Positions 26,879 to 34,963 of a stretch of 64,000 bases of DNA are shown here, one piece after another. The notes under the pieces were generated by a model. That model had not been told where the DNA came from and searched no databases. It saw only the letters and a list, made by a program, of their open reading frames with translations. The DNA is from Deferrisoma camini S3R1 (GTDB lineage Bacteria; Desulfobacterota; Deferrisomatia; Deferrisomatales; Deferrisomataceae). Both the position numbers and the translations under genes were made by a program. The stretch's first letter is position 1, and each line of letters starts with the position of its first letter. The stretch spans positions 1,761,014 to 1,825,013 of the forward strand of contig NZ_JAFN01000001.1 in the NCBI RefSeq assembly GCF_000526155.1. Reading direction: 5' to 3'.

Positions 26879-27361
26879 CCGAAACCCAGCATCCGCCCCG
26901 GCCTCCGCCTGCCGTGGGGGCTGGGGCGGATGCGCAGAGGAGGAGGTCTGGGAGAAACCCTGTTGGCTCTGAGGGGTTGACGTAGACCCCTTTCTCTGCC
27001 CCCCTTGCCCAGCCGTGAGCGCGTTTTTTGCTACGGCCTGGCCCACCCGACGGCGGTTGGGTTGCCCACCGAATCGATCCATGGCGAGCCCACAGTACGT
27101 TACCGATCAGCCCACTCCGAGACGCACTCGAATTCTCTCTGGCCCCACGCCCCCCGGACCAAGCTGCACACGATCCGGGTCTCCCGACCCCACTCTGCCG
27201 GGCAGGGAAGCCCGTTCAGGCCCCGGCAGGGTACCGATCGGCGGAGATGGGAACCCGACCAGTCCACGTGTTTTGGGCGGCGAGCGGGCCTCTCGTTGAC
27301 CCGGGGTTGGGGCGTTGCTACCATCGCCGGCCTTTCCCCTGTGGACGCGGAGGGAGCGGCG
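26879..27361. other. Gap before tyrS, with hairpins
   Basis: Starts with a large inverted repeat (GCATCCGCCCC at 26889, GGGGCGGATGC at 26923-26933) that may end transcription of the lipoprotein gene, although no T tract follows. A second stem lies at 27196-27230 (CTGCCGGG / CCCGGCAG). The tyrS promoter is at the end. No gene or T-box was recognised. Confidence 0.45.
27296..27324 (+). promoter_or_regulatory. Predicted sigma-70 promoter of tyrS
   Basis: TTGACC at 27296-27301, a 17-base spacer, then TACCAT at 27319-27324. It lies 37 bases before the ATG. Confidence 0.5.
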
Positions 27362-28591
27362 ATGACCCACGTGCTTGACGTGCTCAAGGACCGGGGGTTT
27401 GTGGAGCAGACCACCGACGAGGCGGAGCTGCGGGAGCTCCTGCGAAACCCCACCACCTGCTACATCGGGTTCGACCCCACGGCCTCGAGTTTCCACGTGG
27501 GCAGCCTGGTTCCGATCATGGCCCTGGCCCACATGCAGCGGGCCGGCCACCGACCCATCGCCCTGGTGGGGGGCGGCACGGCCATGATCGGAGACCCCTC
27601 GGGCAAAACCGAGATGCGCAAGCTCCTGACCCGGGAGCAGATCGAGGCCAACGCCCAGGGGCTCAAGGCCCAGCTCGCGAGGTTCCTCGACTTCGACCGC
27701 GGCGCGCTCCTGCTCAACAACGCCGAATGGCTGCTGGGGCTCAACTACATCGAGTTCCTGCGGGACATCGGGGTGCACTTCTCGGTGAACCGGATGCTCG
27801 CGGCCGAGTCGTACCGCCAGCGCCTGGAGACGGGGCTCAACTTCATCGAGTTCAACTACATGCTGCTCCAGGCATACGACTTCCTGCACCTGTTCCGCCG
27901 TTACGGCTGCCGGGTGCAGATGGGCGGCAACGACCAGTGGGGCAACATCGTGGCCGGGGTGGAGCTGATCCGGCGCACCGAGGGCCAGGCCGCCCACGCG
28001 ATCACCTTCCCCCTGATCACCACGGCCTCGGGCGCCAAGATGGGCAAGACCGCCCAGGGCGCGATCTGGCTCGACCCGGAGCGCACCAGCCCCTACGACT
28101 TCTACCAGTACTGGATCAACACCGAGGATCCGGACGTGGAGCGGTTCCTGGGCCTGTTCACCTTTCTGCCCATGGACCGGGTCCGGGAGCTGGGCCGGCT
28201 CGAGGGCGCGGCGATCCGCGAGGCCAAGGAGGTGCTGGCCTTCGAGGTCACCCGCCTGGTGCACGGCGAGGCCGAGGCCCGAAAGGCCCGCGACGCCAGC
28301 CGAGCGCTGTTCGGAGGCGGGGGCCGGTTGGACGAGGCCCCCACCCACGAGGTGGACCCGGCCCGGCTGGCGGAGGGGATCGAGGCGTTCATCCTGCTCC
28401 ACGAGGCCGGGCTGACCAAGAGCCGGGGGGAGGCCCGCCGGCTGATCGGCCAGGGCGGGGCCTACCTCCACGGCGAGCCGATCCGGTCGTTCGACCAGCG
28501 GATCACCGCGGCGGACCTGAGGGACGGGGTGATCCTTCTGCGCGCGGGGAAGAAGAAGTACTGCGTGGTCCGGCCCGGGCGGGAGGGGTAA
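27362..28591 (+). CDS. tyrS: Tyrosyl-tRNA synthetase
   Basis: Charges tRNA-Tyr in the cytoplasm. The 409-residue class I synthetase has CYIGFDPTASSFHVGSL (the HIGH-equivalent HVGS), GDPSGK, the tyrosine-binding NYMLLQAYDFLHL and GGNDQWGNI, the KMSKS loop as KMGKT, and a C-terminal S4 RNA-binding domain (about 345-405). The ATG at 27362 gives the normal length; upstream in-frame sequence is non-homologous. It is followed by the EamA gene after 22 bp. Confidence 0.96.
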   Translation: MTHVLDVLKDRGFVEQTTDEAELRELLRNPTTCYIGFDPTASSFHVGSLVPIMALAHMQRAGHRPIALVGGGTAMIGDPSGKTEMRKLLTREQIEANAQGLKAQLARFLDFDRGALLLNNAEWLLGLNYIEFLRDIGVHFSVNRMLAAESYRQRLETGLNFIEFNYMLLQAYDFLHLFRRYGCRVQMGGNDQWGNIVAGVELIRRTEGQAAHAITFPLITTASGAKMGKTAQGAIWLDPERTSPYDFYQYWINTEDPDVERFLGLFTFLPMDRVRELGRLEGAAIREAKEVLAFEVTRLVHGEAEARKARDASRALFGGGGRLDEAPTHEVDPARLAEGIEAFILLHEAGLTKSRGEARRLIGQGGAYLHGEPIRSFDQRITAADLRDGVILLRAGKKKYCVVRPGREG

Positions 28592-28613
28592 GGCCCGGGA
28601 GCCGGAGGCCTCC

Positions 28614-29501
28614 ATGGGCCCGCATCGCAGGGGGCCGGCGCTTCTGCTGGCGGGGGGCGTGGCGGTCATCTCCAGCGCGGCCATCCTGATCCGGCTGTGC
28701 CAGGCCCCGAGCCTGGCCATCGCGGCCTACCGGCTCGGGATCGCGGCCGCCCTGCTGGTGGGGTACGACCTCGCGCGCCACCGTCGCCTGCCCCCGGCCC
28801 GATCCTGGCCCTGGTTCGCCTCGGCCGGGCTGTTCCTGGCCGTGCACTTCGCCGCGTGGATCGCGAGCCTACGTTACACCACCGTGGCCAGCTCGGTGGT
28901 CTTGGTGACCACCAACCCCCTGTTCGTGGCGCTGTTCGCGTGGCTCCTGGGGGAGCCGCCCGACCGCCGGACCCTGGCGGGCATCGTCCTGGGGTTGGGG
29001 GGGGCGGTGCTGATCGGGTGGGGGGATTTCGGGGGCGGACCGGCGCCGCTGGTGGGGGACGGGCTCGCCCTGATCGGGGCGCTGGCCATGTCCGCCTACC
29101 TCACGGTGGGCCGCCGGGCCCGGGCCGGGTTGGACGCCCGGACCTACTCCACCTGGGTGTACGCCGTGGCCGCGGTGCTTCTGGCCGCTGCCGTGGGGAT
29201 CACGGGCACGTCGGTGGGGCCGTACCCGGCCGCCACCTACGGGTGGCTGGTGCTCCTGGCCCTGGGGCCCCAGATCCTGGGCCACACGGCCATCAACGCG
29301 GCCCTGGCCCATCTGACCGCGCCAGCCGTGGCCCTGGCCATCCTGGGCGAGCCGGTGGGCTCGACCCTCCTGGCCTACCTCGTGCTGGGCGAGGTGCCCT
29401 CGGTCAGCACGGTGGCCGGCGGGGCGCTGATCCTGGGGGGCATCGCCCTGGGGCTGGGAGGGGCCGGGAAGCCGGTCACAGGTCGATCTCGTAGTCCTTG
29501 A
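28614..29501 (+). CDS. EamA-family (DMT) transporter
   Basis: Inner-membrane permease of 295 residues with about ten hydrophobic helices forming two EamA repeats (about 8-140 and 150-285). Typical features are ILIRLCQAPSLAIAAYRLG, ASLRYTTVASSVVLVTTNPLFVALFAWLLGEPPDRR and ALAILGEPVGSTLLAYLVLGEVPS. It probably exports a metabolite or amino acid. The ATG follows GGAGGCC. Its 3' end overlaps the convergent response-regulator gene by 26 bp. Confidence 0.87.
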   Translation: MGPHRRGPALLLAGGVAVISSAAILIRLCQAPSLAIAAYRLGIAAALLVGYDLARHRRLPPARSWPWFASAGLFLAVHFAAWIASLRYTTVASSVVLVTTNPLFVALFAWLLGEPPDRRTLAGIVLGLGGAVLIGWGDFGGGPAPLVGDGLALIGALAMSAYLTVGRRARAGLDARTYSTWVYAVAAVLLAAAVGITGTSVGPYPAATYGWLVLLALGPQILGHTAINAALAHLTAPAVALAILGEPVGSTLLAYLVLGEVPSVSTVAGGALILGGIALGLGGAGKPVTGRSRSP

Positions 29502-30852
29502 TCTTGTACAGCAGGGTGCGGTGGCTGATCTCCAGCAGCCGGCTCGCCCGGCTCCGGTTGCCCCGGGTCTTGCGCAGGGCGCGCCGGATCAGCTCCTCCT
29601 CCACCCGGGCCACCACCTTCTTGATGGAGTACTCGTCGGGGCCGATGCCCGGGAACACGCCCTCCTGGTCGTCCTGGATCCAGGGGCTCAGGTGGGCCTC
29701 GTCGATCACGGGGCCCTCGGCCATGACCACGGCCCGCTCGATCACGCTCTCCAGCTCCCGCACGTTCCCCGGCCACCGGTAGCGCAGCAGCATCTCCATG
29801 CCCTCGGCGCTCACGCCGGTCACCGACTTGCCGGTCTCCCGGGCGAACCGGTCCAGGAACCGGTTCACCAGCAGGGGGATGTCCTCCCGCCGCTCACGCA
29901 GGGGCGGCACCAGCACCGGGATCACGCTGAGCCGGTAGTACAGGTCCTCCCGGAAGCTCCCCTCGGACACGGCCTTCTTGAGGTCCACCCGGCACGAGCT
30001 GACCACCCGCACGTCCACCGGCAGGTCGGCCGTTCCGCCGGCCCGGCGCACCACGCCCTCCTGGAGCACCCGCAGCAGCCGCACCTGGAGGAACGCCGGC
30101 AGGCCGTCCACGTCCTCGAGGAACACCGTGCCCCCCTGGGCCTGCTCGAACAGGCCGGCCCGGGCCCGGGGGGCGTCGGACACGGCGCCGGGCTCGTGGC
30201 CGAACAGCTCGCTCTCCAGCACCGCGTCGGCCATGGCCCGGCAGTTCACCTTCAGCAACGGCCCGTCGCTGCGCCGGGAGTTGTAGTGAAGCGCCCGGGC
30301 CAGCATCTCCTTGCCGGTGCCGGCCTCGCCCACCAGGAGCACGCTGGTCCGGTAGTCGGCCACCTTGGCCAGCAGCTCCAGCACGGCCCGCATGCGGGCA
30401 CTGCGGGCCACCAGGTTCTCGAACTGGTACTCCCGCCGGATCGCCTCGCGCAGGGCCCGATTCTCGCGGATCAGCCGCTCGCGCTCCTCGGCCTTGCGCA
30501 GGGTCAGGAGCACCTCGTCGGTTTTGAACGGCTTGGAGATGTAGTCGTAGGCGCCGAGCTTCAGGGCCTCGAGGGCGGTGTCCACCGTGCCGTAGGCCGA
30601 CATCATGACGATGGTGGCCGCGCAGCCCCGGGCCCGGGCCTTCCGCAGGAACTCCAGGCCGTCGACCCGGGGCATCTTGATGTCGCACAGGATGAAGTCG
30701 AAGGCGTCGCCCCCGTGCTCGTCCAGGAGGTCCAGGGCCTCCTGCCCGTCGCCGGCCTCCGAGACCCGATACCCCTCCTCGGCAAGGATCGAGGCCAGGG
30801 TCTCCCGGACGATCGCCTCGTCGTCCACGATCAGCAGGGAATGGTCTTTCAC
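29476..30852 (-). CDS. NtrC-family response regulator with degenerate sigma-54 motifs
   Basis: 458-residue regulator: REC domain (D10, D11, phospho-acceptor D57), AAA+ domain (about 145-385) and a Fis-type HTH (about 415-455). Walker A is intact (GEAGTGKE, 175-182). The sigma-54 contact loop, normally GAFTGA, reads GAVSDA (222-227), and Walker B reads FLED rather than FLDE (244-247). These changes suggest weakened ATPase or loss of sigma-54 dependence. REC and HTH look intact. There is no kinase neighbour. The start at 30852 lies next to a repeat-filled gap. Confidence 0.85.
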   Translation of the reverse strand: MKDHSLLIVDDEAIVRETLASILAEEGYRVSEAGDGQEALDLLDEHGGDAFDFILCDIKMPRVDGLEFLRKARARGCAATIVMMSAYGTVDTALEALKLGAYDYISKPFKTDEVLLTLRKAEERERLIRENRALREAIRREYQFENLVARSARMRAVLELLAKVADYRTSVLLVGEAGTGKEMLARALHYNSRRSDGPLLKVNCRAMADAVLESELFGHEPGAVSDAPRARAGLFEQAQGGTVFLEDVDGLPAFLQVRLLRVLQEGVVRRAGGTADLPVDVRVVSSCRVDLKKAVSEGSFREDLYYRLSVIPVLVPPLRERREDIPLLVNRFLDRFARETGKSVTGVSAEGMEMLLRYRWPGNVRELESVIERAVVMAEGPVIDEAHLSPWIQDDQEGVFPGIGPDEYSIKKVVARVEEELIRRALRKTRGNRSRASRLLEISHRTLLYKIKDYEIDL

Positions 30853-30917
30853 GCGGTCACCTCCGTCTCAGCGACCGGGCCGGAAACCCGGCCGGCCGAT
30901 TTCGCCCCTTCCAGTAA

Positions 30918-30995
30918 CTTCGGTCTACGGTCGTCGGTCGACGGTCTTCGGTCTGGGGCCTTCGGCCCGCTAGGCGGCTAGGCGGCCTTCGAGCC
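30918..30995. repeat. Low-complexity string with GGGCCTTCGGCCCGCTAG core
   Basis: CGGTCGT-type units, then the mini-hairpin GGGCCTTCGGCCC, then GCTAGGCGGCTAGGCGG units. The same three-part layout occurs at 31272 and 32374, and without the first part at 63001. Confidence 0.75.
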
Positions 30996-31004
30996 GCACC
31001 AAAG

Positions 31005-31198
31005 CTCGGGGGGCATGGGGTCTGCTGGAGTGCCGCGCGCGGCTCCTTGGCTCGCCGCGCAGCGCCTCCAACGCTCGCACCGTGAGTTCGTTCGTGCCCC
31101 GCCGAACGGTCATGAAGCCACCGCCGGTGCCCCGTGCCTGCGCGGCGAATCTCCATGCCCGGCTTCGCGCGCGGCCGGAAGCAGACCCCATGCCCCGC
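31005..31198. repeat. Palindromic element family B, copy 1
   Basis: About 190 bp with imperfect inverted ends (GGGGCATGGGGTCTGCT on the left, its complement AGCAGACCCCATGCCCC on the right). It is about 85% like 32489-32677 by eye, with shared internal AGCGCCTCCAACGCTCGCAC. No coding capacity is supported. Confidence 0.7.
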
Positions 31199-31271
31199 CG
31201 CAGCTACCCGGTTCAGGGAAAGTTACTCTCCCCGTTGTAGGGCCCCCAAGGGCCGTAGGGGGCTACCCGGA

Positions 31272-31349
31272 AGCTTCGGTCGACGGTCGTCGGTTCGGGG
31301 CCTTCGGCCCGCTAGAAGGCTGGAAGGCCAAGAGGCTAGAAGGCTTAAA
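31272..31349. repeat. Low-complexity string with GGGCCTTCGGCCCGCTAG-type core
   Basis: TCGGTCGACGGTCGTCGG units, the TTCGG mini-hairpin, then AAGGCTGGAAGGCCAAGAGG and GCTAGAAGGC units. It is followed by a segment (about 31350-31372, AACATCCCGGATTCC) that recurs in inverted form near 63328-63345. Confidence 0.7.
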
Positions 31350-31583
31350 AACATCCCGGATTCCATCACGTTATAGGAGCCTTCTTGCCTTTTCGCCTCC
31401 ACCTCATGGCCCGGGGGGGGCAACGTCCCGTACCAGGGAGAAGATACCCTTCCCCGTTGTGGGGCCCCGCAGGGGCCTGGTAGAGCCCCAACCCAACGGT
31501 CTGCCCCCCCGGTTTTTCTAGTTTCTAGTCTCTAGTTTCCAGTCTCTGGACGGTCCCGCAGGGGCCTGAGGGAGCTCCCCCCC

Positions 31584-32375
31584 TCACCCCAGCAGCCCCA
31601 GGTACCAGGTCACGAGCTCCGGGCCGGCGTACACATACAGGGCCGCGCCCAGGGCCAGGAACGGGCCGTAGGGCACCTCGAGCCGGAGCCCGCCGCCCCG
31701 CGCCAGGCCCCAGGCCACGCCCACGGACGCCCCCACCAGCGACGAGACGAACACCGTGAACAGCACCGCCTGCCACCCCAGGAACGCCCCCACCGCACCG
31801 AGGAACTTCACGTCGCCCAACCCCATGCCCTCCCGGCCGGTCACCGCCCGGTACCCCAGGGCCACGGCCAGCAGGAGGCCGGAGCCCACGGCGATTCCCA
31901 GCAGGCTCTGGACGGGCCCCAACCCCGTCACGAACGAGGCGGCCAGCCCGGCCGGCATCCCCCCCAGGCTCAGGGAGTCGGGGATGATCCGGTGGTCCAG
32001 GTCGATGAAGGTCACCGCCACCAGACCGGCCACGAACACGAAGTAGACGCCGAACGCGGGCGTGGGTCCGAACCGCACCCAAAGCAGGCCGCTCAGGCCG
32101 GCGGTGAGGGCCTCGACCAGGGGATAGCGCAGGGGGATGCGCATCCCGCAGTCCCGGCACCGGCCCCGGAGCACCAGATAGCTCACGATCGGCACGTTGT
32201 CCCAGGGCCGCACCGGACGGCCGCACCCGGGGCAGTGGCTCGGCGGCCGCACCAGCGACTCGCCCCGGGGCAGGCGGTGGATCACCACGTTCAAGAAACT
32301 GCCCACCACGGCCCCCAGCACGGCCGCCGCGGCCAACCCGATCCCGTACCACGGTTTCAAGGCACCCCTCGGCAA
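31584..32375 (-). CDS. pilD: Prepilin peptidase / N-methyltransferase (PilD-type)
   Basis: Bifunctional inner-membrane aspartic protease that cleaves and methylates type IV pilins or type II pseudopilins. The 263-residue protein has about eight helices, the zinc-type cysteine pairs CPGC and CRDC (about 48-76) of the methyltransferase domain, and both catalytic aspartates (FIDLDHRIIPD and GLGDVKF). The gene is alone, with no pilus or secretion genes in the window, and is flanked on both sides by repeat elements. The N-terminal start lies next to the repeat string at 32374. Confidence 0.9.
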   Translation of the reverse strand: MPRGALKPWYGIGLAAAAVLGAVVGSFLNVVIHRLPRGESLVRPPSHCPGCGRPVRPWDNVPIVSYLVLRGRCRDCGMRIPLRYPLVEALTAGLSGLLWVRFGPTPAFGVYFVFVAGLVAVTFIDLDHRIIPDSLSLGGMPAGLAASFVTGLGPVQSLLGIAVGSGLLLAVALGYRAVTGREGMGLGDVKFLGAVGAFLGWQAVLFTVFVSSLVGASVGVAWGLARGGGLRLEVPYGPFLALGAALYVYAGPELVTWYLGLLG

Positions 32376-32458
32376 CTTCGGTCGTTGGTCGTCAGTCGTT
32401 GGTCTAGGGCCTTCGGCCCGCTAGGCGGCTGGGCTGCTAGGCCGCTAGGCGGCCGGGT
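32374..32458. repeat. Low-complexity string with GGGCCTTCGGCCCGCTAG-like core
   Basis: GGTCGTTGGTCGTCAGTCG units, AGGGCCTTCGGCCCGCTAG, then GGCGGCTGGGCTGCTAGG units. It directly abuts the prepilin peptidase start codon. Confidence 0.75.
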
Positions 32459-32488
32459 CGCTTCCCCGAACCGCCGCCAAACGCTCGG

Positions 32489-32677
32489 TGGGGCACGGGG
32501 TCTGCTGGAGAGCCGCGTGCGGCTCCTTAGCTCGCCGCGCAGCGCCTCCAACGCTCGCACCGTGAAACCGTTCGGTCCCCGGCCGGACTGCCATGAAACC
32601 ACGGTTGGTGCCCCGTGCCTGCGCGGCGAATCTCATGCCCGGCTTCGCGCGCGGCCGGAAGCGGACCCCATGCCCTC
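32489..32677. repeat. Palindromic element family B, copy 2
   Basis: Second copy of the element at 31005-31198, in the same orientation and again just downstream of a GGGCCTTCGGCCC string. The ends are GGGGCACGGGGTCTGCT and GCGGACCCCATGCCC. The gap 32376-32880 holds nothing else apart from this, the string before it and the tol promoter. Confidence 0.7.
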
Positions 32678-32803
32678 CGTCGGCAATGGCCCGCCGGAAG
32701 GCTCAAGGGCTCGAAAGCTGGAAACAACGCTTTTGCGGGTTTTACTAGTACCACGGACCCGCCCCCCGTTCCCAGGGCCCCGGGTGAGGCCGACTGAGCC
32801 GCG

Positions 32804-32833
32804 TTGACACCCCATACCCCGGACGCCTATCTT
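32804..32833 (+). promoter_or_regulatory. Predicted sigma-70 promoter of the tol operon
   Basis: TTGACA at 32804-32809, an 18-base spacer, then TATCTT at 32828-32833. It lies 47 bases before the tolQ start. Confidence 0.6.
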
Positions 32834-32880
32834 CATCGTTTCCACACCCCCTCTCCCGCCAACGCGAAGGACGAACGACG

Positions 32881-33594
32881 GTGCATCCCTGGAACGGTTC
32901 CTCCAGCATTCTGGCCATGGCCTTCGGGTCCGGGCCCGTGGTGGGGGGCGTGCTCCTCCTGCTGGTGTTCGCCTCGGTGCTGTGCTGGGGCATCATCCTC
33001 TACAAGTTCTGGGTGATCCGCCAGGCCGCCCGCCAGAGCCGGGACTTCCTGGAGGTGTTCTGGGGCGGCAACCGGTTCGAGGCCATCCTGGCGGCGTCCC
33101 AGGACCTGACGGAGAGCCCCCTCGCCCAACTGTTCCGTGCGGGCTACCGGGAGTGGCGCCGCCGCCGCACCCGCCCCCAGGGCCAGGGCGAAGCCGAGGA
33201 CCTGTCCCCCCAACTGGGCCGGGTCGAGGCGGTCCAACGCACCCTGCGGCTCGTGGCCGACGCCGAGATCACCCGGCTGGAGCGGATGCTGGTGTTCCTG
33301 GCCACGGTGGCCAGCGCCGGCCCCTTCGTGGGTCTGTTCGGCACGGTGTGGGGGATCATGGACTCGTTCCGCCAGATCGGGGCCATGGGCACGGCCAACC
33401 TGGCCGTGGTGGCCCCCGGCATCTCCGAGGCCCTGATCGCCACGGCCACCGGTCTGGCCGCGGCCATCCCGGCCGTGGTGGCGTACAACTACTTCAACAA
33501 CGCCATCAAGGTGCTGGCCACCGAGATGGAGGCGTTCTCGAGCGAGTTCCTCAACATCGTGACCCACCACGACGCGACGAGGGGCGCCCCATGA
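32881..33594 (+). CDS. tolQ: TolQ/ExbB-type proton channel protein
   Basis: Inner-membrane subunit that, with TolR, couples the proton gradient to TolA for outer-membrane constriction. The 237-residue product has three helices and the conserved segment GPFVGLFGTVWGIMDSFRQIG, then ISEALIATATGLAAAIPAVVAYNYF. TolQ rather than ExbB is chosen because tolR and a tolA-like gene follow. The GTG start at 32881 follows an AAGGA site. Its stop overlaps tolR (ATGA). Confidence 0.88.
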   Translation: MHPWNGSSSILAMAFGSGPVVGGVLLLLVFASVLCWGIILYKFWVIRQAARQSRDFLEVFWGGNRFEAILAASQDLTESPLAQLFRAGYREWRRRRTRPQGQGEAEDLSPQLGRVEAVQRTLRLVADAEITRLERMLVFLATVASAGPFVGLFGTVWGIMDSFRQIGAMGTANLAVVAPGISEALIATATGLAAAIPAVVAYNYFNNAIKVLATEMEAFSSEFLNIVTHHDATRGAP

Positions 33595-34016
33595 ACGCAC
33601 CGGGCCCGGCGGGCGGCCGCACGGCCCGCACCCACCTGGCCGAGATCAACGTCACCCCTTTGGTCGACGTGATGCTCGTGCTGCTGATCATCTTCATGGT
33701 CGCGGCGCCCATGATCCAACAGGGGGTGGACGTGAACCTGCCCGAGGTGGTGGCCACCGAGCTGCCCGCCCAGACCGACCTGATGGTCATCTCGGTGGAC
33801 CGCGCCGGGCGGGTGTTCCTGGGCAACACGCCCGTCCCCATGGAGGCCCTTGCCGAGAAGCTCGGCGCGATCTACCGCCGCAAAGGGACCAAGGAGGCGT
33901 TCCTCCGGGCCGACCGGGACGTGCCCTATGGGGTGGTCGTGCGGGTCATGGCCGAGGCCAAGCGCGCCGGCATCGAACGGCTCGGCATGATCACCGAGCC
34001 CCCTGAGGAGCCGTGA
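33591..34016 (+). CDS. tolR: TolR/ExbD biopolymer transport protein
   Basis: 141-residue single-helix partner of TolQ. It has the signature INVTPLVDVMLVLLIIFMVAAP, with the membrane Asp essential for proton use, followed by a periplasmic domain. The ATG at 33591 overlaps the tolQ stop. The end overlaps the GTG start of the tolA-like gene. Confidence 0.9.
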   Translation: MNAPGPAGGRTARTHLAEINVTPLVDVMLVLLIIFMVAAPMIQQGVDVNLPEVVATELPAQTDLMVISVDRAGRVFLGNTPVPMEALAEKLGAIYRRKGTKEAFLRADRDVPYGVVVRVMAEAKRAGIERLGMITEPPEEP

Positions 34017-34963
34017 GAGTCGACCGATACCACGGCCTGTTCGGCGACCGCCGCGACCACCGCGTCTGGAAGGCCCTGGGGTTTTCGGCGGTGCTCCACG
34101 CGGCCCTGTTCCTGGCGTTCGGGCGGTTCCACATCCGGCCCGTCGAACGCACGTTCTACGCCCCGATCCAGGTGGTGAACCTGGTGCCGCCCTCCGGCCG
34201 GTCCAAGCCGGGCGGGGTCGTGGGCACGCCCCGACGCGCCTCCCCCGCGGCACCGAAGGTCAAGACCCCGACGAAGCCGAAGCCCAAGGCGAAGAGCAAA
34301 CCCAAGGCGAAGGCCAGGGTCGTCTCCCGCCCCCCCAAGCCGAAACCCAAGCCGTCCCCCACCCGGCCCTCCGCGGCCCGGCCCAAACCTGCGCCGGCCC
34401 AGGTGGCCCGGCCCAAGGGGTCTGCCGCGCCCGCGCCGGCACCGGAGCCCAACCCCGAGGCCTTGGAGCGGAAGGTCGCCGAGCGGATCGCCGCCATGCG
34501 CGCCAAGCATGCGCAGGCCCCGCCGCCGGCCCCCGCGTCGGCCGACGACCGATCGGAGCTGGGGGAACGCCGGGTGGGGCAGGCCATCGAGGCGATCCGC
34601 CGGCGCATCGACCAGGCGTCGGCCGGGGGCCCGGGGGGGTCCGGCGCCGCCGGTATCTCGGGCAGCCGCACGGCCCTCGAGGAGGTGCGGCTCCGAGCCT
34701 ACTACAACCGCCTGTGGGAACGGGTCAAGGACCACTGGACCATCCCCCCCGGCCTGAAGGGCCGGGACCTGTCGGTGATCGTCTCGGTGGTGCTCGACCG
34801 CCAGGGCAGAATCCTCCGCAGGGTGGTGGAGGAGTCCTCGGGCAGCGAGGCGTTCGACACCGCGGCGTTGATGGCCCTGGAAAGGGCCCAGCCCCTGCCC
34901 CCCATGCCGGACGAGGTGCGAGATGAAACCCTGGAGGTGGGTTTCCGATTCCACGGCGAGTAG
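34013..34963 (+). CDS. tolA: TolA-like protein with TonB-type C-terminal domain
   Basis: 316-residue periplasm-spanning energy transducer. It has an N-terminal membrane helix (about 24-40), a long Lys/Pro/Ala-rich rod (about 65-150, PKPKAKSKPKAKA type), a charged helical region, and a TonB-like C-terminal domain (about 225-316; YYNRLWERVKDHWTIPP, VVLDRQGRILRRVVEESSGSEAFDTAALMAL). GTG start by GTGA overlap with tolR. Position makes TolA more likely than TonB. Its end overlaps rlpA by 41 bp. Confidence 0.82.
   Translation: MRVDRYHGLFGDRRDHRVWKALGFSAVLHAALFLAFGRFHIRPVERTFYAPIQVVNLVPPSGRSKPGGVVGTPRRASPAAPKVKTPTKPKPKAKSKPKAKARVVSRPPKPKPKPSPTRPSAARPKPAPAQVARPKGSAAPAPAPEPNPEALERKVAERIAAMRAKHAQAPPPAPASADDRSELGERRVGQAIEAIRRRIDQASAGGPGGSGAAGISGSRTALEEVRLRAYYNRLWERVKDHWTIPPGLKGRDLSVIVSVVLDRQGRILRRVVEESSGSEAFDTAALMALERAQPLPPMPDEVRDETLEVGFRFHGE

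Larger units (their letters stand above)
30853..31583. other. Repeat-filled gap between the response regulator and prepilin peptidase genes
   Basis: No gene was recognised. It contains two low-complexity strings (30918-30995, 31272-31349), one palindromic element of about 190 bp (31005-31198), two related GTACC/CCCCGTTGT(A/G)GGGCCCC-type hairpins (about 31208-31265 and 31420-31480), and a CTAGTTTCTAGTCTCTAG string at 31512-31552. The short ORFs here are encoded by these repeats. Confidence 0.6.

Noticed and set aside
26889-26933. Inverted repeat after the PKD lipoprotein as a firm terminator
   Set aside because: The stem is good, but the loop is long and no T tract follows, so it is mentioned only within the gap entry.
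31015-31521. Small open frames in the 31-kb and 32.5-kb gaps
   Set aside because: Both gaps give matching peptides only because they hold copies of family B and D repeats; no sign of selection on a protein.
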